Source: JANQPD01 sp963715655 (GTDB taxonomy: Bacteria > Bacteroidota > Bacteroidia > Flavobacteriales > Schleiferiaceae). Taken from it: DNA of 64,000 nt. The notes below the pieces were generated by a model, which was not told where the DNA came from, ran no database searches, and saw only the letters and a program-made list of their open reading frames with translations. The stretch spans positions 2,728,001 to 2,792,000 of the forward strand of contig OY970262.1 of the NCBI GenBank assembly GCA_963715655.1. The letters run 5' to 3'. This document shows positions 1-8,388 of the stretch, piece by piece. Both the position numbers and the translations under genes were made by a program. Position 1 is the first letter of the stretch. Every line of letters starts with the position of its first letter.

Positions 1-1053
1 CATATAACGCCATGTACCAGCAACGGTGCTTACAATTAAAGCATAGTCTTGACCTTCTTCTACTTCACTTATGGTTAACGCCAAGGGGTTTTCTATCAAC
101 GTGCCGTGCGCATCAAATCCTCTTTCATCAAAAGGTATAAATTCAAAGAAAATTCCGTGTTGCAAAGCCAACTTCATGCTAGAGGTTTCCGGACGTGCAT
201 TGTACGCTATAAAACCTTCTGAAGCCAAATAAGTATCCATAATAACCACTTCCTTACCAAACACTTTTTTAAAGGCCGGTAAATATGGCTCAAATGCAAC
301 ACCACCGGGTGTGTACACGGTTAGGTTGGGCCAAATTTCATGTATATTATTTAGGTTATTTGCTTTAATAACTTCCTTTAGCATTAGTAATATCCAGCTT
401 GGTATTCCGCTCATGGCAGATATATTCCACTCTGGTGCTTCCTTGGCAATTAAGGCCACACGTTCATCCCAATCATCAATAGCAGAAATAGCATCACCCG
501 GTCTATAAACACCTTCAAACCAAGAAGGTAAGTTGCTGGCGCTTATACCGCTAATTTCTCCTTCTTCATGGTCGTCCACTTTTTTAAGCTTGGTGCTACT
601 ACCTAACATAAGCACCTGATTTTCAAAAAATTCTGGCGGAAAATCATAGTTGGTAATAGATAGCAACTGAGAAATACCCACTTTACGAATACTTTCTATC
701 ATTTCATCTGAAACAGGGATACGCTTGGCATTTCCGGTGGTACCGCTACTGCGGGCAAAAAAACTAGGCTTGCCCGGCCAAGTTATATCCGGAACGTTTA
801 GTTGTTGGCTCCACCAGTCTTCAAACATTTCATCGTACTCAAAAATGGGCACTCTTTTTTGATATTCTGTTACAATATCTTTGGCTTTTAAAATATCTGT
901 AAAACCATAAAACTTACCGAATGATGTATCATGAGCGGTGTTTAGGAGGTTGTAAAGCTCGTCTTGCTGGCAAATTTGCGCGTCTGTTTCTTTTTTAAAC
1001 AGCGTATTACCAACTTTAATGGCGCGTTTAACTACGTTTCCTACTATATGCAT
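1..1053 (-). CDS. GH3 family acyl-adenylating enzyme, C-terminus cut off by the window
   Basis: The reverse strand is open for 351 codons from an ATG at 1053 to the window edge, so the C-terminal part is missing. The translation carries the GH3 adenylate-forming motif SSGTTGNAKRIP near residue 100, followed by GH3-type segments such as a tyrosine/glycine-rich stretch (YTPGG-like) and an ASEG motif. GH3 enzymes form acyl-AMP and conjugate carboxylic acids to amino acids in plants; the role of the bacterial members common in Bacteroidota is not established. It is the first gene visible on this strand after the kinase at 1092-3023, separated by 38 bases, so the two may be co-transcribed. Confidence 0.85.
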   Translation of the reverse strand, partial: MHIVGNVVKRAIKVGNTLFKKETDAQICQQDELYNLLNTAHDTSFGKFYGFTDILKAKDIVTEYQKRVPIFEYDEMFEDWWSQQLNVPDITWPGKPSFFARSSGTTGNAKRIPVSDEMIESIRKVGISQLLSITNYDFPPEFFENQVLMLGSSTKLKKVDDHEEGEISGISASNLPSWFEGVYRPGDAISAIDDWDERVALIAKEAPEWNISAMSGIPSWILLMLKEVIKANNLNNIHEIWPNLTVYTPGGVAFEPYLPAFKKVFGKEVVIMDTYLASEGFIAYNARPETSSMKLALQHGIFFEFIPFDERGFDAHGTLIENPLALTISEVEEGQDYALIVSTVAGTWRYM

Positions 1054-1091
1054 TTTGTATATTTTTAAAAGGAAAACCTATTTCCCTACCA

Positions 1092-3023
1092 TTAGTTTAG
1101 TCTAATTGAAAATTTGGTTCCTTTTTCCAACTCACTTTCTACTCTAATTTCTCCTTTTAAAGATTCCACTTGTGTTTTAGTGATAAATAAACCCAAGCCT
1201 TTACTATCAGGATGTTTGCTAAATGTTTTGTACATACCAAATAGTTTATGGCCATGACGAGCCAAATTTATGCCTATCCCATTATCTTCAAACGTTAGCC
1301 ATACGCTAGCATTCTTATCTTTAAAGGAATGTATATTAATTATTGGATTACGCTCCGGATGCTTGTACTTAATAGCATTAGTAATAAAATTTAGAAAAAT
1401 AGAATCTATGTAAGCGGGAATGTATTTCACACTTTTTACTTTAAAATTTAAATTTACTTCCGTTTTTTCTTCTTGCATAAAAGCGCTCAACACCTTCTCT
1501 AAATTTTTAAAACTATCAGCAAAATGTAATTTCTTTAAAGAACTTTTTGCATGATTTTGAATACTTACAATTTCATTCAAATCTTTAATAGTAGTTTCCA
1601 ATTGGCGCGAAGCATCTTCAAGCATACCTAAATACTGATGCCAATCTTTTTCATTTTTAGCTTCCTTTAAAAATTTTGTAAGCATTTGAATATTGCTGGT
1701 GTGCGAGTTTAAGTTGTGCGACACAATGTGCGCAAAACCTTGTAAACGCTTGTTCTGCTCACCTAATACCGTTAGCGAATCGCGAAGTGTAATTTCCTGT
1801 TTTTTCTTTTCAGTAATATCTTGAAAAACACCGTTTAGTTTTATTACTTCTCCGCTTTCATTTACTATTGGCATACAAATGGAACGTACAAAAATTTGGT
1901 TGCCCTTGGCCGTAATAAAGTTAAACTCTTCATCAAAACCCTCCCCTTTTTCAATTGCCTTTTGCAGTAATTTTTCTATTTGTGCTTTGTCTGCTTCCGG
2001 GTAAAAAGACAATGCCTTATCTAAAGGAGGTTGCTGCCCCAAAGGCACTTCATGAATACGGTACACCTCATCACTCCAATGTGGTTGCATTTCACCATCA
2101 CCCACAGTAAGTTCCCAGCCACCAACTTTTGCAATGGTTCCGGTTTCATTTAACACACTTTCTACTTTTATTTGATGCGCTTCCTGAATTTTACGCTCAT
2201 TTATATCAACCAAGCTTCCCGCCATTCTAATGGCTGTGTCGCTTTCGTCCCAAATTGCTTGGCCACAAGCTTCTACCCAAATATAATTAGTTGATTTATG
2301 TTTAACCCGTATTGGCACATGCACCGGAAATTTTCGATGCAAATGATCTTTAATAGCAGTGGTTAAAACTAGTTTATCTTCGGGATGAATAAGTTGTAAA
2401 AAAGTTTCATAGGAACAGTGTAATTTATCTGGCTCATAGCCGAGTAGTTCGTAAAATTTAGGGCTCCACCACTCTTCGCCCGTTTTAAAATTATAATCCC
2501 AAACACCTGCGTTTACTCCTTCTATAATTAAACTGCAACGCTCGGCTTCTTCCTTAAAATTACTATTAGCTGTTACTAGATTTGTAACGTTTACATGAGA
2601 ACCCACCATCCGTTTAGGGTCTCCGTTTGGCAGCCACTCCATTACCTTACCTCTACACCAAACGTTTACAATTTGGCCGTTTTTATGAAAATACCGTACA
2701 TGATTATCATATGGAACAACTCCTTTACTTTTTATATGTGCATCAAAATGCTTAAGCACCATTTCTAGATCAGCAGGGTGTATAATTTTTTGCCATGCTT
2801 CCGGTGTGTTTTCCATCTCATCATCAGCATAGCCAAACATTGCCTTAAATGTAGGACTCAAATATTCCGTGTTGTGCTCTATATCCCAATCCCAAAATCC
2901 TGCTAGCGTTCCTTCCAAAATTTGATCAAAAAGCGCTTCTTTGTCCTTTAATCTCGCATCCTTCTGTGCTAATTCCTCTTGTAAAGCCTTTAGTTGTGTT
3001 TCAACTATTTTTAAATCACTCAT
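1092..3023 (-). CDS. Cytoplasmic sensor histidine kinase with three PAS domains
   Basis: The 643-residue protein has a short N-terminal coiled coil (about 1-32), three PAS/PAC modules (about 30-150, 160-280 and 290-415; two end in the typical D-I/V-N/T-E linker) and a kinase core. The probable phospho-acceptor is the His in SHNLNSH near residue 435. The ATPase part shows an N box (NFITNAIKY), a G1 box (EDNGIGI) and a G2 box (SKGLGLFI). No signal peptide or membrane segment is visible, so it should sense a cytoplasmic signal. No response regulator lies beside it, so its partner is probably encoded elsewhere. It starts 18 bases after the rhomboid gene, and the two are likely co-transcribed. Confidence 0.9.
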   Translation of the reverse strand: MSDLKIVETQLKALQEELAQKDARLKDKEALFDQILEGTLAGFWDWDIEHNTEYLSPTFKAMFGYADDEMENTPEAWQKIIHPADLEMVLKHFDAHIKSKGVVPYDNHVRYFHKNGQIVNVWCRGKVMEWLPNGDPKRMVGSHVNVTNLVTANSNFKEEAERCSLIIEGVNAGVWDYNFKTGEEWWSPKFYELLGYEPDKLHCSYETFLQLIHPEDKLVLTTAIKDHLHRKFPVHVPIRVKHKSTNYIWVEACGQAIWDESDTAIRMAGSLVDINERKIQEAHQIKVESVLNETGTIAKVGGWELTVGDGEMQPHWSDEVYRIHEVPLGQQPPLDKALSFYPEADKAQIEKLLQKAIEKGEGFDEEFNFITAKGNQIFVRSICMPIVNESGEVIKLNGVFQDITEKKKQEITLRDSLTVLGEQNKRLQGFAHIVSHNLNSHTSNIQMLTKFLKEAKNEKDWHQYLGMLEDASRQLETTIKDLNEIVSIQNHAKSSLKKLHFADSFKNLEKVLSAFMQEEKTEVNLNFKVKSVKYIPAYIDSIFLNFITNAIKYKHPERNPIINIHSFKDKNASVWLTFEDNGIGINLARHGHKLFGMYKTFSKHPDSKGLGLFITKTQVESLKGEIRVESELEKGTKFSIRLN

Positions 3024-3041
3024 GTTCTTTTTATAAAAATC

Positions 3042-3884
3042 TCAACCAAATTCCTTTAAAAAACCATGTTCCTCTTTTGTTAAACTCTCAGGGCCATGCT
3101 TTTGTAATTTGTCTAAAATCCTATTTAATTCAACCTCGCGTTCTGCACGTTTTTCATTGTAGGTATCATCTACATCTACATAAGACGTATATTCTAACGT
3201 ATTGGTTTCTACAGCATGTAATAGGCTTGGTTTAAAAAGTAATATTGCTGTAAAAACCAAACATGGGATACTTATTAAGCCTATGGTAAGCGCATTAAAT
3301 TGTAATACTGCCGGCACTAAAAGTATAGCACCTAATAGTCCAAAAATAGCACCGCCCAAATGTGCTTCATGCCCAATACCATCGTTTTTTTTGCGGATGC
3401 CGTAAATGGAATACACGATAAAGCCAATGCCAAAAACCCAAGCAGGAATAGGTACATTTTCTAAGAAAAGAAAATATAAATCCATACCTGGAAACAGGGC
3501 AATAGCACAAAATACAATTCCGCTTACTGCACCTGAAGCACCTACTGCGGTGTAATCTGCATTATTACGATGAATAAAAACCGCCAGTATATTACCGCCT
3601 ACAAGTGCGATTACATAGATAAGTCCAAAATAAAGAGAGCCTATACTTTGCTCTACTTCGCCAGCAAAAAACACTAAAGAGAGCATATTAAAAAACAAAT
3701 GGCTTCCGCTTACATGAATAAACCCGCTGGTAATTAATCTGTAATATTCGCGACCACGTAAAATGGAACCTACGTGTAATGATAACTTATTAAACTGCAC
3801 ACGATCATTTAACGCATACAAACTCAAAAGCACATTAATTACAATAAAAATTAGCTCTAAAGTCCCAAAACTATATCCTCCCAT
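3042..3884 (-). CDS. Rhomboid family intramembrane serine protease
   Basis: The 280-residue polytopic membrane protein has the rhomboid signature: His62 and Asn66 (HLFFN), the nucleophile Ser117 in GASG, and the catalytic His175 in HLGG. These form the Ser-His dyad that cleaves transmembrane segments of substrate proteins. About six hydrophobic helices precede a charged cytoplasmic C-terminal tail of about 60 residues. Its ATG directly abuts the stop codon of the upstream TM2-domain gene with no spacer, which implies coupled translation. Substrates cannot be inferred from the neighbourhood. Confidence 0.93.
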   Translation of the reverse strand: MGGYSFGTLELIFIVINVLLSLYALNDRVQFNKLSLHVGSILRGREYYRLITSGFIHVSGSHLFFNMLSLVFFAGEVEQSIGSLYFGLIYVIALVGGNILAVFIHRNNADYTAVGASGAVSGIVFCAIALFPGMDLYFLFLENVPIPAWVFGIGFIVYSIYGIRKKNDGIGHEAHLGGAIFGLLGAILLVPAVLQFNALTIGLISIPCLVFTAILLFKPSLLHAVETNTLEYTSYVDVDDTYNEKRAEREVELNRILDKLQKHGPESLTKEEHGFLKEFG

Positions 3885-4241
3885 TTATCTAAGTGTCTTG
3901 GCAATCTGTAAAGATTCGTAAGCTGCTTGTGTATTAAAATCTAGTGTAAGCTTTTTATAATTCACTAAATCTACAATGGTGCCAATTAAGCAAAGGCCGC
4001 CCGTAAAAAGATAGAGCAAACCCATACCAATTTGTTTTAATAAAAACCGCTGAATACCCGCCACTACCACAAATCCTAAAATGGTAACCAATAAAATAGT
4101 GTCGGGATTTTGGCGTTTTCCGTTATATACAGAAATGAAATTTTGTAATTCAGCATCTTCTAAATTTCCGGCTACAGCGTGTAACATTTGTGCCTCTTCA
4201 TGCGATAAACTTGGTAAAAACTGATAAAATTTTTGGTTCAT
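3885..4241 (-). CDS. TM2 domain-containing small membrane protein
   Basis: The 118-residue protein has a soluble N-terminal part (about 1-45) and two hydrophobic helices separated by a short polar turn (about 46-90), ending in a G-T-I-V-D-L-V segment typical of the TM2 domain. TM2 proteins are widespread and their biochemical function is mostly unknown. It heads a three-gene run with the rhomboid protease, whose start codon directly follows its stop, and the histidine kinase. This may mean shared membrane-related regulation, but no direct role can be read from the sequence. Confidence 0.8.
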   Translation of the reverse strand: MNQKFYQFLPSLSHEEAQMLHAVAGNLEDAELQNFISVYNGKRQNPDTILLVTILGFVVVAGIQRFLLKQIGMGLLYLFTGGLCLIGTIVDLVNYKKLTLDFNTQAAYESLQIAKTLR

Positions 4242-4283
4242 GGTTGATTGTTTTTTTAAGTAGGGGAAAATACAAATTACCTA

Positions 4284-5615
4284 TTAAGCACACATTAGTT
4301 TTACTACTTGATGCTTGTTACTTGTTAATACTTTATCAAGAATTGCTTTGGTGGTAATACTGCTGCGTAATTTTTTTAAATAAGGAAGTACTTGACTGAT
4401 TTCTTTAATTTCTGCTTCTTTTGGCACAAAGCCTATTCCGCCAAAATTTCCATCTAAAATGTAGGCAAAACCATCCTCTTCAGCAGTGCGCCCGCTAGTT
4501 TTAATTAATAACGTTTCTTCCTTTTCACTTAAATGTTGCAGCATTTGCTCAAATCCATCGTTATGATTTACAGCTACTTGCTTACCAAAATTTAATAAGG
4601 GGAAGCCACAAAAAGTAGGATTTAATTCAAATTCTTTTACCAACTGTAAAGCTTTTGAAGTAGCTTCTTGCTGACTATAAAACTCCGCTACAAAACCATG
4701 CTGCGTGCTCAATCGGTTTACCGCTAAATGCCAATTTCCTGAAACCGATTTATAGGTGAACAAGCCAAATTTTTTCTTTGGTTTTTTTTGAGCCCGATTG
4801 TACTTAGGCCAATGGTGACGGATTTCGTGATCTTCTAAAAGAATGGCGAGTAACTCACTACCGGTTAATTCAAAATCTACGTGATAAATTTCACGTTTAA
4901 ACCCTTGGCTCTTTTTGCTCTCCGTATCTGTAATAAAATGACTGGCTACCCGCTTTTTTAAATTTTTAGCCTTGCCAATGTATAGTGGTTTTCCTTCTTG
5001 ATCCATAAAATAATACACGCCCGGAGTTTCGGGTAGAGCTTTGTATTCTTCGCTTGGTAAATTGGCCGGTAAGTTAAATTCCCCGCTGTTTTTCTTAATT
5101 AAATGCTGCCATTGGCCACCGGTATCTTTACCTAATAAAATTTCCATAATCTGGGCCGTGGCGCTTGCATCTCCCCAAGCACGGTGGGCGGCTTCATTTT
5201 TAATCTTAAAATGTTTACACAAATTTGCTAGCGAATAAGATTTTAATCCTTTTTCAATCCTGCGCGCGTAACGCACCGAACACATTCGTTTAGGATTATA
5301 ATCAATACCGCAAGAAGCGAAAGCCGCTTTCATAAAAGAATAATCGAAATTCACGTTATGTGCTACAAAAACGGCATCGCCCAAAAAAGTTAATATTTCC
5401 TTCGCTTTTTCTGAAAATTTTGGTGCACGCGCTACCATTTCCGGTGTAATTCCGGTAAGTGCTTGTATGTTTAAGGGTATAGGTTGCCCAGGGTTTAATA
5501 AGGTGGTATAGCTGCCGTGCTGTTTTACTCCATCGTGCAAAACTATGGCTACTTCGGTAAGGCCGTGGCCGCTAGCGTGGCCTCCGGTGGTTTCTACATC
5601 TACTATTGCAAACAA
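4284..5615 (-). CDS. DnaQ-like 3'-5' exonuclease fused to a GIY-YIG nuclease domain
   Basis: The 443-residue protein starts at a TTG; homologous exonucleases begin at the same MxAIVDxETTG motif, which supports this start. Residues 1-165 form a DEDDh exonuclease: Asp6 and Glu8 (VDVETTG), a HNVNFD motif and the late HRAWGDA with His and Asp. Residues about 195-275 form a GIY-YIG nuclease of UvrC/Cho type (GVYYF ... LYIGKAKNLKKR). The remaining 170 residues resemble no domain I recognise. A role in DNA repair or processing is inferred from the two nuclease domains. The TTG start lies inside the T-tract of a terminator hairpin. Confidence 0.88.
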   Translation of the reverse strand: MFAIVDVETTGGHASGHGLTEVAIVLHDGVKQHGSYTTLLNPGQPIPLNIQALTGITPEMVARAPKFSEKAKEILTFLGDAVFVAHNVNFDYSFMKAAFASCGIDYNPKRMCSVRYARRIEKGLKSYSLANLCKHFKIKNEAAHRAWGDASATAQIMEILLGKDTGGQWQHLIKKNSGEFNLPANLPSEEYKALPETPGVYYFMDQEGKPLYIGKAKNLKKRVASHFITDTESKKSQGFKREIYHVDFELTGSELLAILLEDHEIRHHWPKYNRAQKKPKKKFGLFTYKSVSGNWHLAVNRLSTQHGFVAEFYSQQEATSKALQLVKEFELNPTFCGFPLLNFGKQVAVNHNDGFEQMLQHLSEKEETLLIKTSGRTAEEDGFAYILDGNFGGIGFVPKEAEIKEISQVLPYLKKLRSSITTKAILDKVLTSNKHQVVKLMCA

Positions 5616-5640
5616 AAAAAGGGGAGTTAAATAACTCCCC
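5614..5640 (-). terminator. Intrinsic terminator abutting the next start codon
   Basis: A perfect 9-bp stem (5621-5629 with 5632-5640, GGGGAGTTA and TAACTCCCC) with an AA loop is followed on the reverse strand by seven T residues (5620-5614). It should end transcripts of the gene at 5660-6043. Unusually, the last two T residues are the first two bases of the TTG start codon of the exonuclease/GIY-YIG gene. Confidence 0.85.
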
Positions 5641-5659
5641 TAAAGTACAGTACAAATTT

Positions 5660-6043
5660 TTATTTCGCCAACTTTATCAGCTCTGCATCAATATTTTTTC
5701 GTTCAATAATATCGGTTGCGTACTTCATTGATCCATAAGGAACAAAAATTTTAAAATCTCCATTCTTCATTTTGGCTAAAGTGCTCAGCAATTTCCATTT
5801 ACCAATTACTTGCTCTTTAGGCTCCGTTCTGTCTGCAATTTCAAAATAATAACGATTTCCGTTACGCTCGGCTGTAATGTCCGGAGTAAAAACGGTATCA
5901 GTTCCTTGCATGGCCATACCTGCCGGGGCTTCAAAATCTTCGTGACGGGCTTTGATGTTATCAAAACCTCTATTCTGTACGTAGCCTATTGCCTGTTTAA
6001 TACTTTGTTCAAATTTACTGGATGCTACGTTTTCTGCTAACAT
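5660..6043 (-). CDS. Small uncharacterised protein resembling a PD-(D/E)XK nuclease fold
   Basis: The 127-residue soluble protein has the spacing of a restriction-endonuclease-like core: an N-terminal helix, Pro54-Asp55 in TPDITA, then the hydrophobic strand YYFEIA with Glu68, and a following helix and strand (FKIFVPYG). The lysine expected two residues after Glu68 is Ala70, so it may be catalytically inactive or use another residue. I recognise no named family. It has a near-perfect promoter, ends in a strong terminator, and is divergent from the Fpg-type glycosylase gene, so it is probably a single-gene unit. Confidence 0.65.
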   Translation of the reverse strand: MLAENVASSKFEQSIKQAIGYVQNRGFDNIKARHEDFEAPAGMAMQGTDTVFTPDITAERNGNRYYFEIADRTEPKEQVIGKWKLLSTLAKMKNGDFKIFVPYGSMKYATDIIERKNIDAELIKLAK

Positions 6044-6074
6044 TTATTAGAATTTTGTGTTATAAAGGAATTAG

Positions 6075-6104
6075 CAAAAGTATTAATAATAAACCACTTA
6101 CCAA
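6075..6104 (-). promoter_or_regulatory. Bacteroidota-type promoter for the 5660-6043 gene
   Basis: On the reverse strand a TTG at 6104-6102 is followed by exactly 19 bases and then TACTTTTG (6082-6075), matching the TTG/N19/TAnnTTTG promoter of Bacteroidota primary sigma factors. The start codon at 6043 lies 31 bases downstream of the -7 box. Confidence 0.75.
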
Positions 6105-6110
6105 AGCATT

Positions 6111-6902
6111 ATGCCCGAATTACCTGAAGTAGAAATACTTAAAAGATATTTTGAAGAAGCAGCGTTAAATAAAACGATTGAAAATGTAGGTTTTTTTGAC
6201 CATTTGAATAAAATTTTTAAATCGCCCAAAGCAGAAATTGAAAGTACTTTGCTTGGAAATTCTTTTAAAAGCGTTACCCGCATTGGCAAATATTTATTTG
6301 CAGAAATAAGCACCGGCAAATGGTTGCATTTACATTTTGGCATGACGGGTAATTTATCTATTTACATGGATGAAGCGTCCAAACCAAAGTACGTACGTTT
6401 TGCTTTACAATTTAATGATGGTAGTACGTTGGCATTTCAGGATTCTCGGAAATTTGGTGTTATTGCCATTGTAGATAATCCCGAAGCCTACCAACAAGAA
6501 AAAAATATTGGAATTGATTTATTGAAAATAAAACCGGAAGTATTTGTAAAAGCATTGCAGGATAGAAAAATTGCCATAAAAACTGCTTTACTAGATCAAA
6601 AACATTTTGCTGGTATTGGTAATTGGATTGCCGATGAAATGCTGTTTAACGTAGGTATTCATCCTGAAAAAGAAGCCGCTGAACTAACCGATAAACAACT
6701 GAAAGCACTGCACAAAGAAGCTTGCGCGATTTGTAAAGTAGCCATTAAAAAAGACACCCACTATGGTGATTTTCCGAAAGACTTTTTTGTAAACTATCGT
6801 AAAATTGGTGCCATACATCCTGAGTATCCACAATGTGAGGTAGAGCGTTTGGTAGTGGGTGGTAGAGGAACCTTTATTGTGCCCGAAAAACAAAAATTAT
6901 AA
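6111..6902 (+). CDS. Fpg/Nei family DNA glycosylase with a zinc-less finger
   Basis: The 263-residue protein starts MPELPEVE, so Pro2 becomes the catalytic N-terminal nucleophile and Glu3 the acid of a bifunctional base-excision glycosylase/AP lyase. The helix-two-turn-helix region contains FAGIGNWIADE, typical of Fpg. The C-terminal end keeps the conserved arginine (GGRGTFIVPEKQ) of the finger but has only one cysteine (PQCEVE) instead of the four zinc ligands, so it resembles the zinc-less finger variants. Whether it prefers 8-oxoguanine (MutM) or oxidised pyrimidines (Nei) cannot be decided, so no symbol is given. A CPXCG protein gene follows after one base. Confidence 0.9.
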   Translation: MPELPEVEILKRYFEEAALNKTIENVGFFDHLNKIFKSPKAEIESTLLGNSFKSVTRIGKYLFAEISTGKWLHLHFGMTGNLSIYMDEASKPKYVRFALQFNDGSTLAFQDSRKFGVIAIVDNPEAYQQEKNIGIDLLKIKPEVFVKALQDRKIAIKTALLDQKHFAGIGNWIADEMLFNVGIHPEKEAAELTDKQLKALHKEACAICKVAIKKDTHYGDFPKDFFVNYRKIGAIHPEYPQCEVERLVVGGRGTFIVPEKQKL

Positions 6903-6903
6903 T

Positions 6904-7089
6904 ATGGAAGAAGAATTTTTTTACACCTGCCCGTATTGCTTTACGGAAGTTTCAATAATTGCCGATAAATCTGTGCGTAAGCAAAGCTACATAGAAGATT
7001 GTGAGCGTTGTTGCAACCCCATAGAATTTACAATAGTGGTAGAAGCATGCGAAATTGTACACTTTGATGCGGAAGCTATTGGACAATAA
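6904..7089 (+). CDS. CPXCG motif cysteine-rich small protein
   Basis: This 61-residue protein has an N-terminal C-P-Y-C motif and a second C-x2-C-C cluster (ERCCNP), matching the CPXCG cysteine-rich family, presumably a small zinc ribbon. The ATG at 6904 is chosen because it is one base after the glycosylase stop and leaves the family's usual length of about 60 residues; an upstream frame extension would overlap the glycosylase. Its function is unknown. The tight coupling to a glycosylase that lacks its own zinc finger is notable but may be coincidence. Confidence 0.8.
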   Translation: MEEEFFYTCPYCFTEVSIIADKSVRKQSYIEDCERCCNPIEFTIVVEACEIVHFDAEAIGQ

Positions 7090-7205
7090 AACAGTGGTTT
7101 AAAGGATGAATCCGAAAAGACAAAGCACAAAAAGCAAATGGCAAATCACAAAGCACTAACCCGAAGAATAAATCCGAAAAAGTAAATTAGCTTGCACCTC
7201 CATTT

Positions 7206-8000
7206 ATGAAAAAAACAGTATTTGAAATATCAAAAATGGATTGCTCGTCAGAAGAAAATCTAATCCGTATGAAGTTAGACGGGATTTCCAATATTGTGCA
7301 TTTAGATTTTGACCTTTCTAATAGAGTATTATCTGTTTTTCACAACGGAACAGTTGACCTGATTGAAAAATCTATTCTAGAATTAAATTTAGGTGGTAGA
7401 AAAATTTCCACAAAGCAAACTGAACGTACAGATTTTAAAGAAAATACCAATCAGAAAAAACTGCTTTGGATTGTGCTTGCTATCAACTTCGCCTTTTTTA
7501 TTATTGAAATGGCTACTGGACTGATTTCAAAGTCAATGGGGCTTGTTGCCGATAGTTTAGATATGCTTGCCGATAGCTTTGTTTACGGAAGAAGTTTATT
7601 TGCCGTTGGTGGAACCCTTGTAAAGAAAAAGCGTGTTGCCAAACTTGCCGGTTATTTTCAAATTGCATTGGCAGTTATCGGGTTTATAGAAGTTTTAAGG
7701 CGTTTTTTTGGAACGGAAACACTTCCTGATTTTTCAACAATGATTGTTGTTTCAGTTTTTGCACTTATTGCAAACGGCATTTGCCTGTACATTTTACAAA
7801 ACTCAAAAAGCAAAGAAGAAACGCACATGAAAGCAAGTATGATTTTTACCTCAAACGATGTGATTATCAATATAGGGGTAATAACGGCAGGTGTTCTTGT
7901 ACATTGGCTCAAATCTGGCACACCCGATTTAATTGTAGGAACTATTGTTTTTGGTTTGGTAATACAAGGCGCGTTTAGAATATTAAAACTGAGTAAGTGA
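7206..8000 (+). CDS. HMA-like domain plus cation diffusion facilitator transporter
   Basis: The 264-residue protein begins with an HMA-like fold (about 1-75) that has a single Cys in KMDCSSEEN rather than the usual CxxC pair. A CDF-type membrane domain follows from about residue 85. Acidic residues in the second helix (ADSLDMLADS) and an SND motif in the fifth correspond to the metal-binding positions of cation efflux proteins. Predicted role: export of divalent metal ions, substrate unknown. The preceding 116 bases are adenine-rich and non-coding, with two similar AATCCGAAAA stretches. Codon choice looks somewhat different from neighbours, so recent acquisition is possible but unproven. Confidence 0.85.
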   Translation: MKKTVFEISKMDCSSEENLIRMKLDGISNIVHLDFDLSNRVLSVFHNGTVDLIEKSILELNLGGRKISTKQTERTDFKENTNQKKLLWIVLAINFAFFIIEMATGLISKSMGLVADSLDMLADSFVYGRSLFAVGGTLVKKKRVAKLAGYFQIALAVIGFIEVLRRFFGTETLPDFSTMIVVSVFALIANGICLYILQNSKSKEETHMKASMIFTSNDVIINIGVITAGVLVHWLKSGTPDLIVGTIVFGLVIQGAFRILKLSK

Positions 8001-8048
8001 TTGAATGTACGCTTAGCTGCTTATCAATTTTAAAGTCAAAAAAATCCG

Positions 8049-8330
8049 CTAAAGCGATATAATACCTTCAATGTCTTCTACTGAGCGGTAGCGATCTATT
8101 ACACTTTGAGGGTTTATCATCATTTCTTTAGCACTTACACTTAAAAAATTTCCTTTGCTGGAGTTGCGTACCGTTACCTGCGCCTCTTTGCTGTTAAATT
8201 TACTTTCTAGCACAGCAAGCTTTTCATTATCAGCAGGTATAATAAACTTGAATAAATAAACACTAGGCCAGCTGACCTCCGTGGTTAATTTTTCCAATAA
8301 ACTTTTATATACGTCTTCCTTCTTGCTCAT
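8049..8330 (-). CDS. DUF493 family protein (YbeD-like)
   Basis: The 93-residue alpha/beta protein matches the DUF493/YbeD family: a strand reading YLFKFIIPA, a central S-K-G-N-F-LSVSA strand and a C-terminal Y-R-S-V-E-D-I-EGIISL helix. The fold resembles ACT-like small regulatory domains. Its molecular function is unknown. It is divergent from the Mpo1-like gene, with 58 bases between the two start codons. Confidence 0.85.
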   Translation of the reverse strand: MSKKEDVYKSLLEKLTTEVSWPSVYLFKFIIPADNEKLAVLESKFNSKEAQVTVRNSSKGNFLSVSAKEMMINPQSVIDRYRSVEDIEGIISL

Positions 8331-8388
8331 TAGTTTTTACTTTGCTTTGCGAAAATAATTAACTTAGGCTTCACAAAAAGCAAATTGA

